A stretch of 64,000 bases of DNA from Mesorhizobium sp. M2E.F.Ca.ET.219.01.1.1 (GTDB lineage: Bacteria > Pseudomonadota > Alphaproteobacteria > Rhizobiales > Rhizobiaceae). Made by a program: the position numbers and the translations under genes. The stretch is from NCBI RefSeq assembly GCF_004016445.2, contig NZ_SADT02000008.1:291257-355256 (forward strand). The letters run 5' to 3'. Under the pieces are notes generated by a model that did no database searches, was not told where the DNA came from, and saw only the letters and a program-made list of their open reading frames with translations. Positions 17,540 to 28,193 of this stretch are shown here, piece by piece. Within the stretch, counting starts at the first letter, position 1. Each line of letters opens with the position of its first letter.

Positions 17540-18331
17540 TCAAGATTTTTGGCGAAGGGTCACGAAGAGGACGACGATCACGACGATGGCGGTCCACAAT
17601 GTCGAGATCGCCGCGATGGTCGGATCGATCTGGTCGCGCAGCGACAGGAACATTAGCTTCGGGAGCGTGCTGTTTTGGCCACTGGCGACGAAGATCGAAA
17701 TGACCGACTCGTCGAGCGACGTCAGGAACGCCATCAATATCGCCGACAGCAGGCTGATCCTGAGTTGCGGAACGATTATGCCGCCGATCGCGCGTGCCCA
17801 ACTGGCTCCCAGGCTACGCGCCGCCTGGACCTGGTTCCAGTCAAAGCGGGCCAGAGCAGGCAACAGGACGATGCACGCGACCGGAATGGCCAAGACGACA
17901 TGTCCGACCAGCACACCGAACAGCGTTCCGACCAGATGCTGCACCGCCAGCACAATGAAGAGACCGATCGCCAATAGGATGCCCGGCGTGACCGATGGAG
18001 TGAGCAGGATGCCCTGAAGGGTCACTGCGGTCTTTCCGCCGAGACGATTCATGGAGATGCAGGCGAGCAACGCCGAAGGCACCGCGATCAGCGCCGTCAA
18101 CGTTCCCAGCGTGATGCTGGTCCTGAGCGCGGCCATCCATGTCGCTGAACCGAAGAAGTTCTCGTACCAGCGCAAAGAGTATGCACGGGGAGGAAATTCG
18201 AGAAGATCGGACGCTGAGAACGAAAGCGGCACCACTACGATGGTGGGCAGGATCAGGAATGCCAACACGAGCGCGGAAAAGGCCCAAAGAAGGGCGAGCG
18301 CCAGCCTGTTCTCCGGATAGGCGTCAAGCAT
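17540..18331 (-). CDS. ABC transporter permease, PotC type
   Basis: A 263-residue inner-membrane permease with six predicted spans. After the first span comes LLEFPPRAYSLRWYENFF, typical of PotC-like subunits, and the ATPase-docking loop is ARSLGASWARAIGGIIVPQL near residues 170-190. ATG 18331 overlaps the end of the preceding permease by 8 bases; an in-frame GTG at 18340 is an alternative. The gene is the fourth in the operon and is followed by the MTAP-like enzyme, hinting at a nucleoside-like or amine-containing substrate. Confidence 0.9.
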   Translation of the reverse strand: MLDAYPENRLALALLWAFSALVLAFLILPTIVVVPLSFSASDLLEFPPRAYSLRWYENFFGSATWMAALRTSITLGTLTALIAVPSALLACISMNRLGGKTAVTLQGILLTPSVTPGILLAIGLFIVLAVQHLVGTLFGVLVGHVVLAIPVACIVLLPALARFDWNQVQAARSLGASWARAIGGIIVPQLRISLLSAILMAFLTSLDESVISIFVASGQNSTLPKLMFLSLRDQIDPTIAAISTLWTAIVVIVVLFVTLRQKS

Positions 18332-19211
18332 GAGCCACACCGAGTTTGTTCTGCGTCAGCAGGAGACGCGCTGCCCAGAACGTCACGCCCACCAGCGCCA
18401 GGAGAACGAGTAGGAGAAGGCCTAGCACGCTCGCCGCACCCCAGTCCTGAAAAGTCGACAGCGTTCGCTCGATCCGGATCGAGATCGGATTGACCTTGCC
18501 GCCGCCAAGAACCGCCGGCGTGATGAAGAAGCCGAGCGTGTAGATGAAGACGATCATCGAGCCCGAGACGATGCCCCCCGCCGAAAGGGGCAGGATGACC
18601 GTGCGGATCGCCAGGCCAAGACCGGCTCCCATGCTCGCGGCGGCGCGGGTGAGGTTGGGGTCGATATCGCGCATCGCGGCATAAACAGGCAGCACAAAAA
18701 GCGGCAGCATGTAGTGCACCATGCCGATCAGCGTCCCCGTGAAATTGTAGACCAGCGGCAGCGGCTCCGTCGTCAGGCCCGAACCTGTCAATACCGCGTT
18801 GACAAGGCCGTCGCGGCGCAGGAGCACGAGCCAGCCATAGGTGCGCACCAGGATCGAGGTCCACAGCGGCAGCATGATGAATGCCATCAACAGGTTGGCT
18901 ACTCTTGGTCTGGCGCTGGCGAGCGCAAGCGCCAGGGGGAGACCGAGAAGCATGCAGACCGCCAGCGTCCCTATCGAGAGCTCGAGAGTGGTCAGGAGAG
19001 CCGACCAGGTCAGTCCACTTGAAAGCACCTTCTCGTAATTTCCGACGCTGTATTCGCCCGCGGTGGTCAGGAATGATTGCCGGACAATCCAAAGGATCGG
19101 CAGGATCGCCGCTGACCCAACGATAACCAGAGCCGGTAACGAAAGAGAAAGGAAGAACCGGCGCTCTCTGCGCGCATCGGCTGCCAGTGCCGGATCCATG
19201 GCGACTTTCAC
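18324..19211 (-). CDS. ABC transporter permease, PotB type
   Basis: A 295-residue permease with a first span near residues 21-40 and five further spans. The docking loop reads TRAAASMGAGLGLAIRTVILPLSAGG near residues 190-215. The GTG start at 19211 overlaps the TGA of the ATPase gene (GTGA), so it is translationally coupled; ATG at 19199 is an in-frame alternative. With the PotC-type subunit it would form the channel of the LacI-controlled importer. Confidence 0.9.
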   Translation of the reverse strand: MKVAMDPALAADARRERRFFLSLSLPALVIVGSAAILPILWIVRQSFLTTAGEYSVGNYEKVLSSGLTWSALLTTLELSIGTLAVCMLLGLPLALALASARPRVANLLMAFIMLPLWTSILVRTYGWLVLLRRDGLVNAVLTGSGLTTEPLPLVYNFTGTLIGMVHYMLPLFVLPVYAAMRDIDPNLTRAAASMGAGLGLAIRTVILPLSAGGIVSGSMIVFIYTLGFFITPAVLGGGKVNPISIRIERTLSTFQDWGAASVLGLLLLVLLALVGVTFWAARLLLTQNKLGVAHA

Positions 19212-20245
19212 ACCTTCGCCCCCGCTATTGCGTGAACTTTGGCCGCCGGTGCGAACGCGGCCACTCGCTGACCTGGAGCAAGGTCGGCGCAGCCCGCGGC
19301 GAGGGTTGCCGGAACGCTTATCAAAACCTCTTGCCTGGTGTCGAGCTCGAGCGTCAAAAGCCAGTTCTCGCCCCGGAACGACTTGGCCCGCAGCACGCCT
19401 TCGAGCGCCACTCCGTCTGGCCCGGCAAACGCTGGATCTAGATGGAAGCTCTCTGCGCGGATCATCAATGTTTCTCGTAACGCATCAACGCCGTCGATCC
19501 TGCGGACTGAGCCCGGTGGAACAATATTGGCCTCGCCCATGAACTCCGCAACGAAGCGGGTGAGCGGGCGGTGATAGACGCGCTCAGGCGTATCGATCTG
19601 CTCGATGCGGCCGGAATTCATCACCGCAATACGATCTGACATCGTCAGCGCTTCCCGCTGATCGTGGGTCACATAGATCGTCGTGATGCCCAGGTCGTCG
19701 TGCAGGCGCCGGATCTCATATTGCATGGCTTCGCGCAGGTTCTTGTCGAGCGCCGACAGCGGCTCGTCCATCAGCATCACGCGTGGTTTGAACACGATCG
19801 CCCTCGCCAGCGCCACCCTTTGACGCTGGCCTCCCGACAGAGCAGCGATGTCTCGTTGCGCAAAGCCTTCCAACTTTACGCGGGCCAGGGCGTCAAGCGC
19901 CCGCCGGCGAGCGTCCACTCGCGGGATCTTCCTCAATGCTAGTGGATACTCAACGTTGGCGAGCACGTTCATGTGCGGAAACAAGGCATAGTTCTGAAAA
20001 ACGATGCCGAGCTCCCTTTTGTTAGGGGGCAAACGGGTGATGTCGCGACCTCCCAACAAGATCTTGCCATTGTCGAGCAGGACAAAACCCGCGACCGCCA
20101 TGAGCAAGGTGGTCTTGCCGGATCCGGATGGCCCCAGCAGCGTCAGGAATTCGCCCGCCTCAATTTCGAGCGAGACGTCATCCAGCGCCAGGTAGGAGCC
20201 GTACGCCTTGCGCACGCTTTCGACGGTGATGGGAAACGATTTCAT
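19208..20245 (-). CDS. ABC transporter ATP-binding protein, PotA type
   Basis: A 345-residue ATPase. Walker A GPSGSGKTT is near residue 37, the Q-loop FQNYALFPHMNV near 80, signature LSGGQRQRVALARA near 135, Walker B MLMDEPLSALD near 157, and the switch His in YVTHDQREA near 190. A TOBE-like C-terminal domain follows from about residue 270. ATG 20245 is chosen because similarity begins there and AGGAAG precedes it; the open frame upstream is not coding-like. It lies 35 bases downstream of the binding-protein gene. Confidence 0.93.
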   Translation of the reverse strand: MKSFPITVESVRKAYGSYLALDDVSLEIEAGEFLTLLGPSGSGKTTLLMAVAGFVLLDNGKILLGGRDITRLPPNKRELGIVFQNYALFPHMNVLANVEYPLALRKIPRVDARRRALDALARVKLEGFAQRDIAALSGGQRQRVALARAIVFKPRVMLMDEPLSALDKNLREAMQYEIRRLHDDLGITTIYVTHDQREALTMSDRIAVMNSGRIEQIDTPERVYHRPLTRFVAEFMGEANIVPPGSVRRIDGVDALRETLMIRAESFHLDPAFAGPDGVALEGVLRAKSFRGENWLLTLELDTRQEVLISVPATLAAGCADLAPGQRVAAFAPAAKVHAIAGAKV

Positions 20246-20280
20246 CTTCCTGGTCCCCCTCCCAGACGGCAGATTCGAAC

Positions 20281-21324
20281 TCAGCGGCTCATCATCTCGT
20301 CGAAGGCCTTCTGGGCAGCCTCGCCGTTCTTGAGCCACCAATCGGGATTCGAGAAGACGGAAGTGCCCGCGTTCTCAGGAGCGGTCGCCAATGTCTTCAG
20401 TCGCTCGTCAGGGATGAGCCCCGCCTTGTAAGCTGCCGGGTTGACCGGGCCATAGGCGATGAAGTCGGTCAGCTTGGCCACGCGTGCCGGCTGCGTCATC
20501 GCGGCGATCAGCTTCATGGCCGCTTCCTTGTTCGGGGCACCCTTCGGCACGGCAAGGCAGTCCGTACCGATTACCGAACCTTTGAAGGAATAATCCACCA
20601 TGCCGCCATCGGCTTTCACGGTTTGAGCCCGACCGTTCCAGGTAACGACCAGATCCGCTTCGGCATCCTTCAGCAGTTGGGCAGACTGGGCGCCGGAAGT
20701 CCACCAAACCGCAACGCTTGGCTTGATTGCCTCGAGCCGCTTGATCGCGCGCTGCAAACCCTCAGGCGTGCTGAGCACCGAGTAAACGTCCGCCGGGGCC
20801 ACGCCGTCGGAAAGCAGCGCGATTTCGATCAAGTCCTGCGCGTTGGAGCGCAGGGCTCGGCGGCCTGGGAATTTGCCGACGTCCCAGAACTCGGCCCATG
20901 TCTTCGGCGGATTGGTGCCATAAGTTTTCGTGTTCCACGACATGACCGTGCCGTAAGAGTCGAACGGGTAGCAGTAGTCGGATCTTGCGCCGGCCGGCAC
21001 CGCGTTGAGATCGATTATATTGCCGTCGAGCGGCTCCAGCAGAGACTGCGCGGCTGCCTGCGCGCCTTCCGGGGAACCGAGGTGAATGATGTCTGTCGTG
21101 ACGGCTCCAGACGTGACTTGCATCTTGAGTGCGGCAAAACCATCGCTTTGCGTTTCCTCCCTCACGTCGTAGCCCAGCTCCTTTGCCGCGGGAGCCCACA
21201 TGGCCTCCTGCATGGCTTTGCCATAGTCGCCGCCAGCGGTCGTGATCGTGACGGATTGGGCATAGACGGGCAATGCGGCCGACACTGCAATGACGGCCAC
21301 TGAAATTCGAAGTTTAAAAGACAT
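20281..21324 (-). CDS. Extracellular substrate-binding protein, PotD/Sfu type
   Basis: A 347-residue periplasmic binding protein that captures the solute for the downstream PotABC-like subunits. The signal peptide spans residues 1-22 with a likely cut at VYA|QS. The mature part begins VTITTAGGDYGKAMQEAM, typical of the PotD-like group, and contains SYGTVMSWNTKTYG near residue 125 and the TWNGRAQTV segment near 230. ATG 21324 is preceded by a strong GGAGGAG site. It is the first gene of the operon facing the LacI regulator. The ligand is unknown. Confidence 0.92.
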   Translation of the reverse strand: MSFKLRISVAVIAVSAALPVYAQSVTITTAGGDYGKAMQEAMWAPAAKELGYDVREETQSDGFAALKMQVTSGAVTTDIIHLGSPEGAQAAAQSLLEPLDGNIIDLNAVPAGARSDYCYPFDSYGTVMSWNTKTYGTNPPKTWAEFWDVGKFPGRRALRSNAQDLIEIALLSDGVAPADVYSVLSTPEGLQRAIKRLEAIKPSVAVWWTSGAQSAQLLKDAEADLVVTWNGRAQTVKADGGMVDYSFKGSVIGTDCLAVPKGAPNKEAAMKLIAAMTQPARVAKLTDFIAYGPVNPAAYKAGLIPDERLKTLATAPENAGTSVFSNPDWWLKNGEAAQKAFDEMMSR

Positions 21325-21381
21325 GGTTTCTCCTCCTCCGGATTTGCCGAAGCCGACGGAAATAGGCCCTTTTTCGCAAAT

Positions 21382-21393
21382 CGTAACGTTACG
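21382..21393. promoter_or_regulatory. LacI-type operator, site 1
   Basis: The perfect 12-base palindrome CGTAACGTTACG lies 58 bases upstream of the binding-protein start, in the divergent promoter region. Its central GTAACGTTAC core, with CpG in the middle, is the style bound by LacI/GalR regulators and recurs exactly once more in this gap, 88 bases away. The neighbouring LacI-family gene is the likely ligand. The match is direct; binding is inferred. Confidence 0.75.
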
Positions 21394-21470
21394 GTTACCG
21401 TGAAAACACCGAGAGTCAAGTGGCTCGGCTGGAACGCGGTCAGCTTTGTTTGAACGTTTGATCGAATCCG

Positions 21471-21480
21471 GTAACGTTAC
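21471..21480. promoter_or_regulatory. LacI-type operator, site 2
   Basis: The palindrome GTAACGTTAC repeats the core of site 1, here 48 bases before the LacI-family start codon. The two sites are 88 bases centre to centre, about eight helical turns, so a dimer at each or a looped tetramer could repress both the transport operon and the regulator gene. Confidence 0.75.
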
Positions 21481-21527
21481 GGTGTTCAGCAAATCAGCCG
21501 ACACGTTCGGAGTGGAAGACGGGCGAA

Positions 21528-22526
21528 ATGGCCAACCTGAAACAGATCGCGGCGGAGCTTTCCCTTTCGGTGACGACAGTAGCGCGCGCTCTGAAGGATG
21601 GGCCGGAAGTGCATCCCTCGACCGTCGCCCGCGTCAAGGACGAGGCGGCGCGAGTGGGCTACGTGCCGAACCAGCACGGTCGCGCGCTAAAAACCGGGCG
21701 GACCTCGACACTGACCGCGGTGCTGCCGATGGAGACACGCGATTATCTGTCGGATTTGGCGAAGCTCCCTTTGATCGAAGGCATGACACTGGCGGCGAGA
21801 CAGTTGGGCTACAGTCTCAGCGTCTATTCCACCACACCGGAGGAAGACCCCGTCGAAACCTTGCGGCGCCTCCTTCGGGCGCGCAGTGCGGATGGCCTGA
21901 TCATCACCCGAATGGTCTCGGCCGATCCCCGAATTAAGCTGCTGCTCGACGAGGATGTACCTTTCGTCACTTTTGGAAGGACTGACCTGGACCTAGCTTA
22001 CCCATACGTCGACGTCGATAATGAGCAGATTGCCTATGACGCAACTCGGCGCCTCACGAAGAAAGGTTGTCGTCGAATTGCCTTGCAGTTGCTGGTTCCT
22101 GAGGATCAGGCAAGCACAATGCGTCTCTTGGGCTATGAGAGGGCCATGAATGAGGCGGGCAACGTGATTGACCCTGAGCTGATCGGCCATGCGACATTCA
22201 CGATGGAAGCAAGCACTGACTGGTTCGATCGCGTGCTCGGATCGCCTGATCCGCCAACTGGCTTGGCCTGTGCCAACGAACTCGGCCTTCTCGGAGCATT
22301 GCGGGCTCTTGGTAGACGAGGCTTGGTGCCGGGCCGCGATGTCCATATCGTGACGCGCGACAACACGCATCTTTCGCGCTTTCTCCCGGCGAAGATCGGA
22401 ATTCATTCAGTGGATATGGCGGACGTCGGACGAAAACTAGTCGAAATATTGGAACGGCAAATCGCCAATCCGACTGGCCAGGCGGCGACAATATTGTTGA
22501 AGGGTAGATTCGAGACCCTCGGGTAG
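21528..22526 (+). CDS. LacI-family transcriptional regulator
   Basis: A 332-residue LacI/GalR repressor. The N-terminal helix-turn-helix reads LKQIAAELSLSVTTVARALK at residues 4-23, followed by the hinge helix region ending NQHGRALKTGRTSTL. The rest is a periplasmic-binding-protein-like effector domain, with the ADGLIITRM and VTFGRTD strands typical of the family. It is transcribed away from the Pot-type operon, and two identical palindromic cores lie between them. It most likely represses the importer until its ligand arrives. The effector may be the imported compound or a phosphorylase product. Confidence 0.92.
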   Translation: MANLKQIAAELSLSVTTVARALKDGPEVHPSTVARVKDEAARVGYVPNQHGRALKTGRTSTLTAVLPMETRDYLSDLAKLPLIEGMTLAARQLGYSLSVYSTTPEEDPVETLRRLLRARSADGLIITRMVSADPRIKLLLDEDVPFVTFGRTDLDLAYPYVDVDNEQIAYDATRRLTKKGCRRIALQLLVPEDQASTMRLLGYERAMNEAGNVIDPELIGHATFTMEASTDWFDRVLGSPDPPTGLACANELGLLGALRALGRRGLVPGRDVHIVTRDNTHLSRFLPAKIGIHSVDMADVGRKLVEILERQIANPTGQAATILLKGRFETLG

Positions 22527-22739
22527 CCGCGAAAGAAGATCGTTGGGCCTCCACCCTCGACACCAACGCGGTCGGAAATCGTCATCTTCCGACTTCGTGG
22601 GCCAAATTTGAGATTTTCTCCGTCCTGGCTGATTCCGTCGTCCCGTCTTGCATGTTTGTCGCGACCGTCCTTTCATTCCGGCCGGTCGCTCGTCTGGACT
22701 GACCTTGCAGCGGAAAGTGAGCGCAAGTGCGTTTTTTCC

Positions 22740-23525
22740 TCAACGAACACATCGCTGAGAGTGGTGGGCTGCCTCTCCTTGGGCTTCCGCTCGAGCAAAC
22801 TTGTCGAAAACATATTGCTTGGCACCACGAACGCTCTCTTCCAGTGAAGCGCCGAGGGCAAGAAAGGCTGCGACAGCGGTGGAGAGCATGCAACCCGTGC
22901 CCCGCATGCTGCACTTCAGGCGCGTCGAGACGAACCGAATGGCCGGGCCGTCCGGTGGAACAAGCAGGTCAGCGGCTTGCCTTCCCTGCGCATGTCCGCC
23001 TTTTACCAGCACGGCGGTTCCCACAGCGCCCGATAATTGCTTGCCCTGCTGGCAGGCCGCTTCGTCGTTTGACGCCAAGACCGACCCTGTCAGCGCCGCC
23101 AGCTCGAGTAGATTGGGTGTAACCAGCCGGCATACCGGCATGAGATCGCGACGCATCGCGTCGACGGCGTCCTCCTCTAAGAGCGCTCGCCCCGACGTGG
23201 AGGCCAGCACAGGGTCGAGCACGACAGGCACGTGGCGGTTGCGCGCCAAAATCGAGGCGACGGCCTCGATCGCCGCGGCTCTGCCCAGCATGCCAACCTT
23301 GACCGCAGCGATTTGGTTGGCCGCAAAGGCAGCGCCCATCTGGGCGGCGATGAGGTCCGGCGAAATGTATTCGATGCGCTCGACGTCCTCGTGCGTCTGT
23401 ACCGTGACGGCCGTGACGGCGAGGCAGCTGCGCTGTCCAAGCGCAGATAAGGTCTCGACGTCGCGGGCTAGTCCGGCGCCGCCGCTCGAATCTGAACCAG
23501 CTACGACGAGCACGTGCGGCGTCAT
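22740..23525 (-). CDS. thiD: Hydroxymethylpyrimidine/phosphomethylpyrimidine kinase ThiD
   Basis: A 261-residue ribokinase-fold enzyme that phosphorylates HMP and HMP-phosphate to HMP-PP for thiamine synthesis. The N-terminus VLVVAGSDSSGGAGLARDVETLSALG is diagnostic, and the anion-hole segment occurs as RGTGCMLSTAVAAFLALG near residues 205-222, with Cys following the RGTG. ATG 23525 overlaps the thiE stop (ATGA); an in-frame ATG six bases earlier is possible. It is the last gene of the riboswitch-controlled operon. Confidence 0.93.
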   Translation of the reverse strand: MTPHVLVVAGSDSSGGAGLARDVETLSALGQRSCLAVTAVTVQTHEDVERIEYISPDLIAAQMGAAFAANQIAAVKVGMLGRAAAIEAVASILARNRHVPVVLDPVLASTSGRALLEEDAVDAMRRDLMPVCRLVTPNLLELAALTGSVLASNDEAACQQGKQLSGAVGTAVLVKGGHAQGRQAADLLVPPDGPAIRFVSTRLKCSMRGTGCMLSTAVAAFLALGASLEESVRGAKQYVFDKFARAEAQGEAAHHSQRCVR

Positions 23526-24127
23526 CGCCATTGGGCTGTCGCCGCCAGCCATTCGGCCGTGCGTGCCTCGGGGCGCATGTTGCGAGTGATGTCGGTGACG
23601 ACCGCCGCACTTTGCGCGCCGTGCGCGAAGACATTTGCAATTCGCTCGGCGGTGAGTCCGCCGATGGCTACGAGCGGGATGTTGCCTACGCGCTGCTTCC
23701 ACAAAGCGATGCGCTCAAGCCCCTGCGGTGCCCATTTCATCGCCTTGAGGATGGTTGGGTAGATCGGGCCAAGCGCGACATAGTCGGGCTCGGCCTGCAG
23801 CGCGGTCTCAAGTTCGGCGTCGTCGTGGGTGCTCAGGCCAAGCCTCACACCCGCCCTGCGGATGGCCTTCACATCGGCGGCGGCCAGATCTTCCTGGCCG
23901 AGATGGACGAAATCGCAATCCTCCTCGATCGCGATACGCCAGTAGTCGTTTACGATGAGCTGACAGCCGCGGCGGTCGCATACCGCCTTCGAAGCGCGGA
24001 TCTCGCGGCGCAGCGAAGCTTCGTCCAGGTCCTTGATGCGCAGTTGCACAAGCTTCACGCCAAGCGGCACGAGACGTTGGACCCAGGCGGCGGAATCGAC
24101 GATCAGGTAGAACGGATCGAGCTTCAT
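23522..24127 (-). CDS. thiE: Thiamine phosphate synthase ThiE
   Basis: A 201-residue TIM-barrel enzyme joining HMP-PP and thiazole phosphate to give thiamine phosphate. Visible features are VKLVQLRIKDLDE near residues 25-37, the QLIVNDYWRIA segment, DFVHLGQEDL and YVALGPIYPT near 120-130, and VAIGGLTAERI near 153. In many ThiE proteins the first motif reads VQLR.K, as here. ATG 24127 overlaps the thiG stop by 4 bases; the frame is open further upstream but only antisense to thiG coding, so the shorter start is chosen. Confidence 0.93.
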   Translation of the reverse strand: MKLDPFYLIVDSAAWVQRLVPLGVKLVQLRIKDLDEASLRREIRASKAVCDRRGCQLIVNDYWRIAIEEDCDFVHLGQEDLAAADVKAIRRAGVRLGLSTHDDAELETALQAEPDYVALGPIYPTILKAMKWAPQGLERIALWKQRVGNIPLVAIGGLTAERIANVFAHGAQSAAVVTDITRNMRPEARTAEWLAATAQWR

Positions 24128-24897
24128 GACAATGCTGCCATGCCGATGACTGGGGTAGAGGGGACGGCCATGTCGCGCGGCTCGAGCAGGCCGGCGCAAT
24201 GGGCCCCCCAGCCAGCTTCGATCGCCTTGCCAAACGCCGCGGCCATGGCCACGGGATCGCCGGCCTTGGCCACGGCCGTGTTGAGCAGCACTGCGTCGTA
24301 GCCGAGCTCCATAACGGCTGCGGCGTGCGAAGGGCGGCCGATGCCAGCGTCGACGATCAGCGGCACGTTGGGGAAATGGCCGCGCAGGCTTCTAAGCGCA
24401 TCGGGGTTTTGCGCCCCGCGCGCGGAGCCGATCGGCGCGCACCAGGGCATCAGCAGCCGGCAGCCGGCCTCAAGCAGCCGCTCGGCAACGACGAGATCGT
24501 CGGTCGTGTATGGGAAGACCTCGAAGCCTTCCGAGGCAAGGATCCTTGCCGCTTCGACCAGCCCGAAGACATCAGGCTGCAGCGTATCGTGGTTGCCGAT
24601 CACTTCGAGCTTGATCCAGTTGGTGCCGAACACCTCACGCGCCATCTGTGCCGTCGTGACTGCCTCCCGCACCGAATGGCAGCCGGCGGTGTTGGGCAGG
24701 ACGCGAACGCCCAGCGACTGGACCAGCGACCAGAACTGACCGCCGGCCTTGCCGCCGGAGGTCTCGCGGCGAAGCGACACGGTGACGATCTCTGCGCCGG
24801 ACGCCTTGACAGCCTCGGCCATGACGGCAGGTGAGGGGTAGAGCGCCGTGCCAAGCAGAAGGCGCGATGAGAATTTTTGTCCGTAGAGTTCGATCAT
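24124..24897 (-). CDS. thiG: Thiazole synthase ThiG
   Basis: A 257-residue TIM-barrel enzyme that builds the thiazole ring from deoxyxylulose phosphate, dehydroglycine and ThiS thiocarboxylate. Family blocks are SRLLLGTALYPSP near residue 11, the TVSLRRE strand near 40, LPNTAGCHSVREAV near 67-80, WIKLEVIGNHDTLQPD near 97, the Schiff-base-bearing region, and DAGIGRPSHAAAVMELG near 185. ATG 24897 follows GGGAGG inside the end of thiS; a TTG at 24906 is less likely. The gene lies between thiS and thiE in the same transcript. Confidence 0.94.
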   Translation of the reverse strand: MIELYGQKFSSRLLLGTALYPSPAVMAEAVKASGAEIVTVSLRRETSGGKAGGQFWSLVQSLGVRVLPNTAGCHSVREAVTTAQMAREVFGTNWIKLEVIGNHDTLQPDVFGLVEAARILASEGFEVFPYTTDDLVVAERLLEAGCRLLMPWCAPIGSARGAQNPDALRSLRGHFPNVPLIVDAGIGRPSHAAAVMELGYDAVLLNTAVAKAGDPVAMAAAFGKAIEAGWGAHCAGLLEPRDMAVPSTPVIGMAALS

Positions 24898-24902
24898 TTG
24901 GA

Positions 24903-25100
24903 TCAACCTCCCTGCATCGGAGAGAGGATCTCGATGCGATCGCCCTCAGTGAGCCGGCAGCGGTCGCGTTCCTTTGCCGGCACGACCTCGCCGTTCAGCG
25001 CCGTGGCGAGCCAGCCACCTTCAAAATCGAGTTCGGTCAGCAGGGCGGCAAGCGTCTCGGCCGCGACGTCGTGGCTCTTGCTGTTAACGATGAGCTTCAA
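24903..25100 (-). CDS. thiS: Sulfur carrier protein ThiS
   Basis: A 65-residue beta-grasp sulfur carrier, whose C-terminal Gly-Gly is adenylated and thiocarboxylated to donate sulfur to ThiG. It starts KLIVNS after the initiator, has LATALNGEVVPAKERD in the middle and ends LSPMQGG. The start is TTG at 25100, supported by GGAG seven bases upstream; no ATG or GTG fits. The first 17 bases overlap the end of thiO in another frame, and the end carries the thiG ribosome-binding site. Confidence 0.92.
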   Translation of the reverse strand: MKLIVNSKSHDVAAETLAALLTELDFEGGWLATALNGEVVPAKERDRCRLTEGDRIEILSPMQGG

Positions 25101-26063
25101 GAGCGGACTCCTTTGCTGCTGGATTTCCCAGGATGATGTTGGCGGCCTGCCGCGCCATGGCCGGCGCCAGCAGGAAGCCATGGCGGTAGAGACCGTTGAT
25201 GCGAAAGTTGCTTCCGTCGCGCTCGACGCTCGGCAGGTTGTCAGCGAATGCGGGGCGCACGCCCGCACCCGTTTCAACCAGCTCGGCTTCGCCAAAGGCC
25301 GGGTGCAGAGCGTATGCGGCACTGAGCAACTCCATGGTGGAACGCGCGGTGATTGGACCCGTGGCATCGCATTCGATCATCGTCGCGCCGACCATGAAGA
25401 GGTTTTCCGAACGCGGCACCACGTAGATCGGGATCCGAGGATGAAGCAGGCGTACTGGCCGGGCTAGCGAGATCTCCGCTGTTCGCAGGATGAGCATCTC
25501 GCCGCGGACACCGCGCAAATCCGGGCGTTTGTCGGCGATGCCGGTGCAGTCCACCTCGATATCCGCGATAGCCGACACGATGCTGCGGCCGAATTCGAAA
25601 CGCGCGCCCAAGCCGAGCAACTTGTCGCCCAGCGCAAGCAACGCCTTGCGCGGGTCGAGATGCGCTTCGTCAGCAAAGAACAGCCCGCGCCCGAACCGGC
25701 CGGCGAGGGCTGGTTCGAAGGCCGCGATCTCACCGGCGTCGAGCTGTCTGAAGCCGGATGTGCGGCGGCCGAACCGGTCCAGCTCGCCGACATCGCGGGC
25801 AGGCGCCAGCACCAATGTCCCGTTTCGCGAGACATGGCCGGGCAATGCCGCGTCCCACCAGTCGGCCGCGTCGCGTCCGAGTGTGAGCACCGCCTCATCA
25901 GCGCTCTCGCGCTCGCACCAAGGCGCGAGCATTCCGCCGGCCTGCCAGGAGGCATTGCCGGCGATCTCCTCGCGCTTTTCGACCAGGGTCACATCGGCAC
26001 CGCGCGTTGCCAGCTCGTGCGCGAGCGTCAATCCGGCGACGCCAGCGCCGCGAATGAGCACCT

Positions 26064-26067
<4 letters not shown>
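25084..26067 (-). CDS. thiO: Glycine oxidase ThiO
   Basis: A 327-residue FAD-dependent amino-acid oxidase of the DAO family that makes dehydroglycine for thiazole synthesis. The dinucleotide-binding motif IRGAGVAGLTLAHELATRG is at residues 4-22, followed by LVEKREEIAGNASWQAGGMLAPWCE near 29-49. The C-terminal FRINGLYRHGFLLAP segment near residues 293-307 carries the Arg-His-Gly typical of ThiO. ATG 26067 overlaps the thiC stop (ATGA). Use of ThiO rather than ThiH marks the aerobic route. Confidence 0.92.
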
Positions 26068-27884
<1,817 letters not shown>

Positions 27885-28005
27885 GAGTGAGCCTCCTTGC
27901 TCAAGTGCAACGGAGACCCAGTCCACGCGATGAGGAGGAAGTGACGCTTCGCGCAGGACGCGGGCACTGCCCGAATACCGAAGCCGGATTGCCGACCCGC
28001 GAAAC

Positions 28006-28104
28006 CTCGCACCGTCCCTACGCCAGTATGAACTGGATCAGGTTCAACGGGTCACTGCGCGCGATAGCAGTATCTCAGCCCCTTGCCGGGACTCCCCTGG
28101 TGAG
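28006..28104 (-). promoter_or_regulatory. TPP riboswitch (THI element) upstream of thiC
   Basis: On the minus strand the sequence runs GGGGAGTCCCGG, then GGGGCTGAGATACTGC, then GACCCGTTGAACCTGATC and a CAGTTCATACTGGCGTAGGGA-like closing arm. The CUGAGA and ACCUGAUC cores with the CGUAGGGA end are the conserved thi box. It ends about 120 bases upstream of thiC. It should bind thiamine pyrophosphate and reduce expression, most likely by hiding the thiC ribosome-binding site in this phylum. Confidence 0.95.
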
Positions 28105-28193
28105 GCGCATACGTTGGACGATGAGGAGTGGCTGTGTCAACTCTTTACGGCGTACGCGGACTAGACCGATCTTCAAAGTGACGGTCGGTGTAG

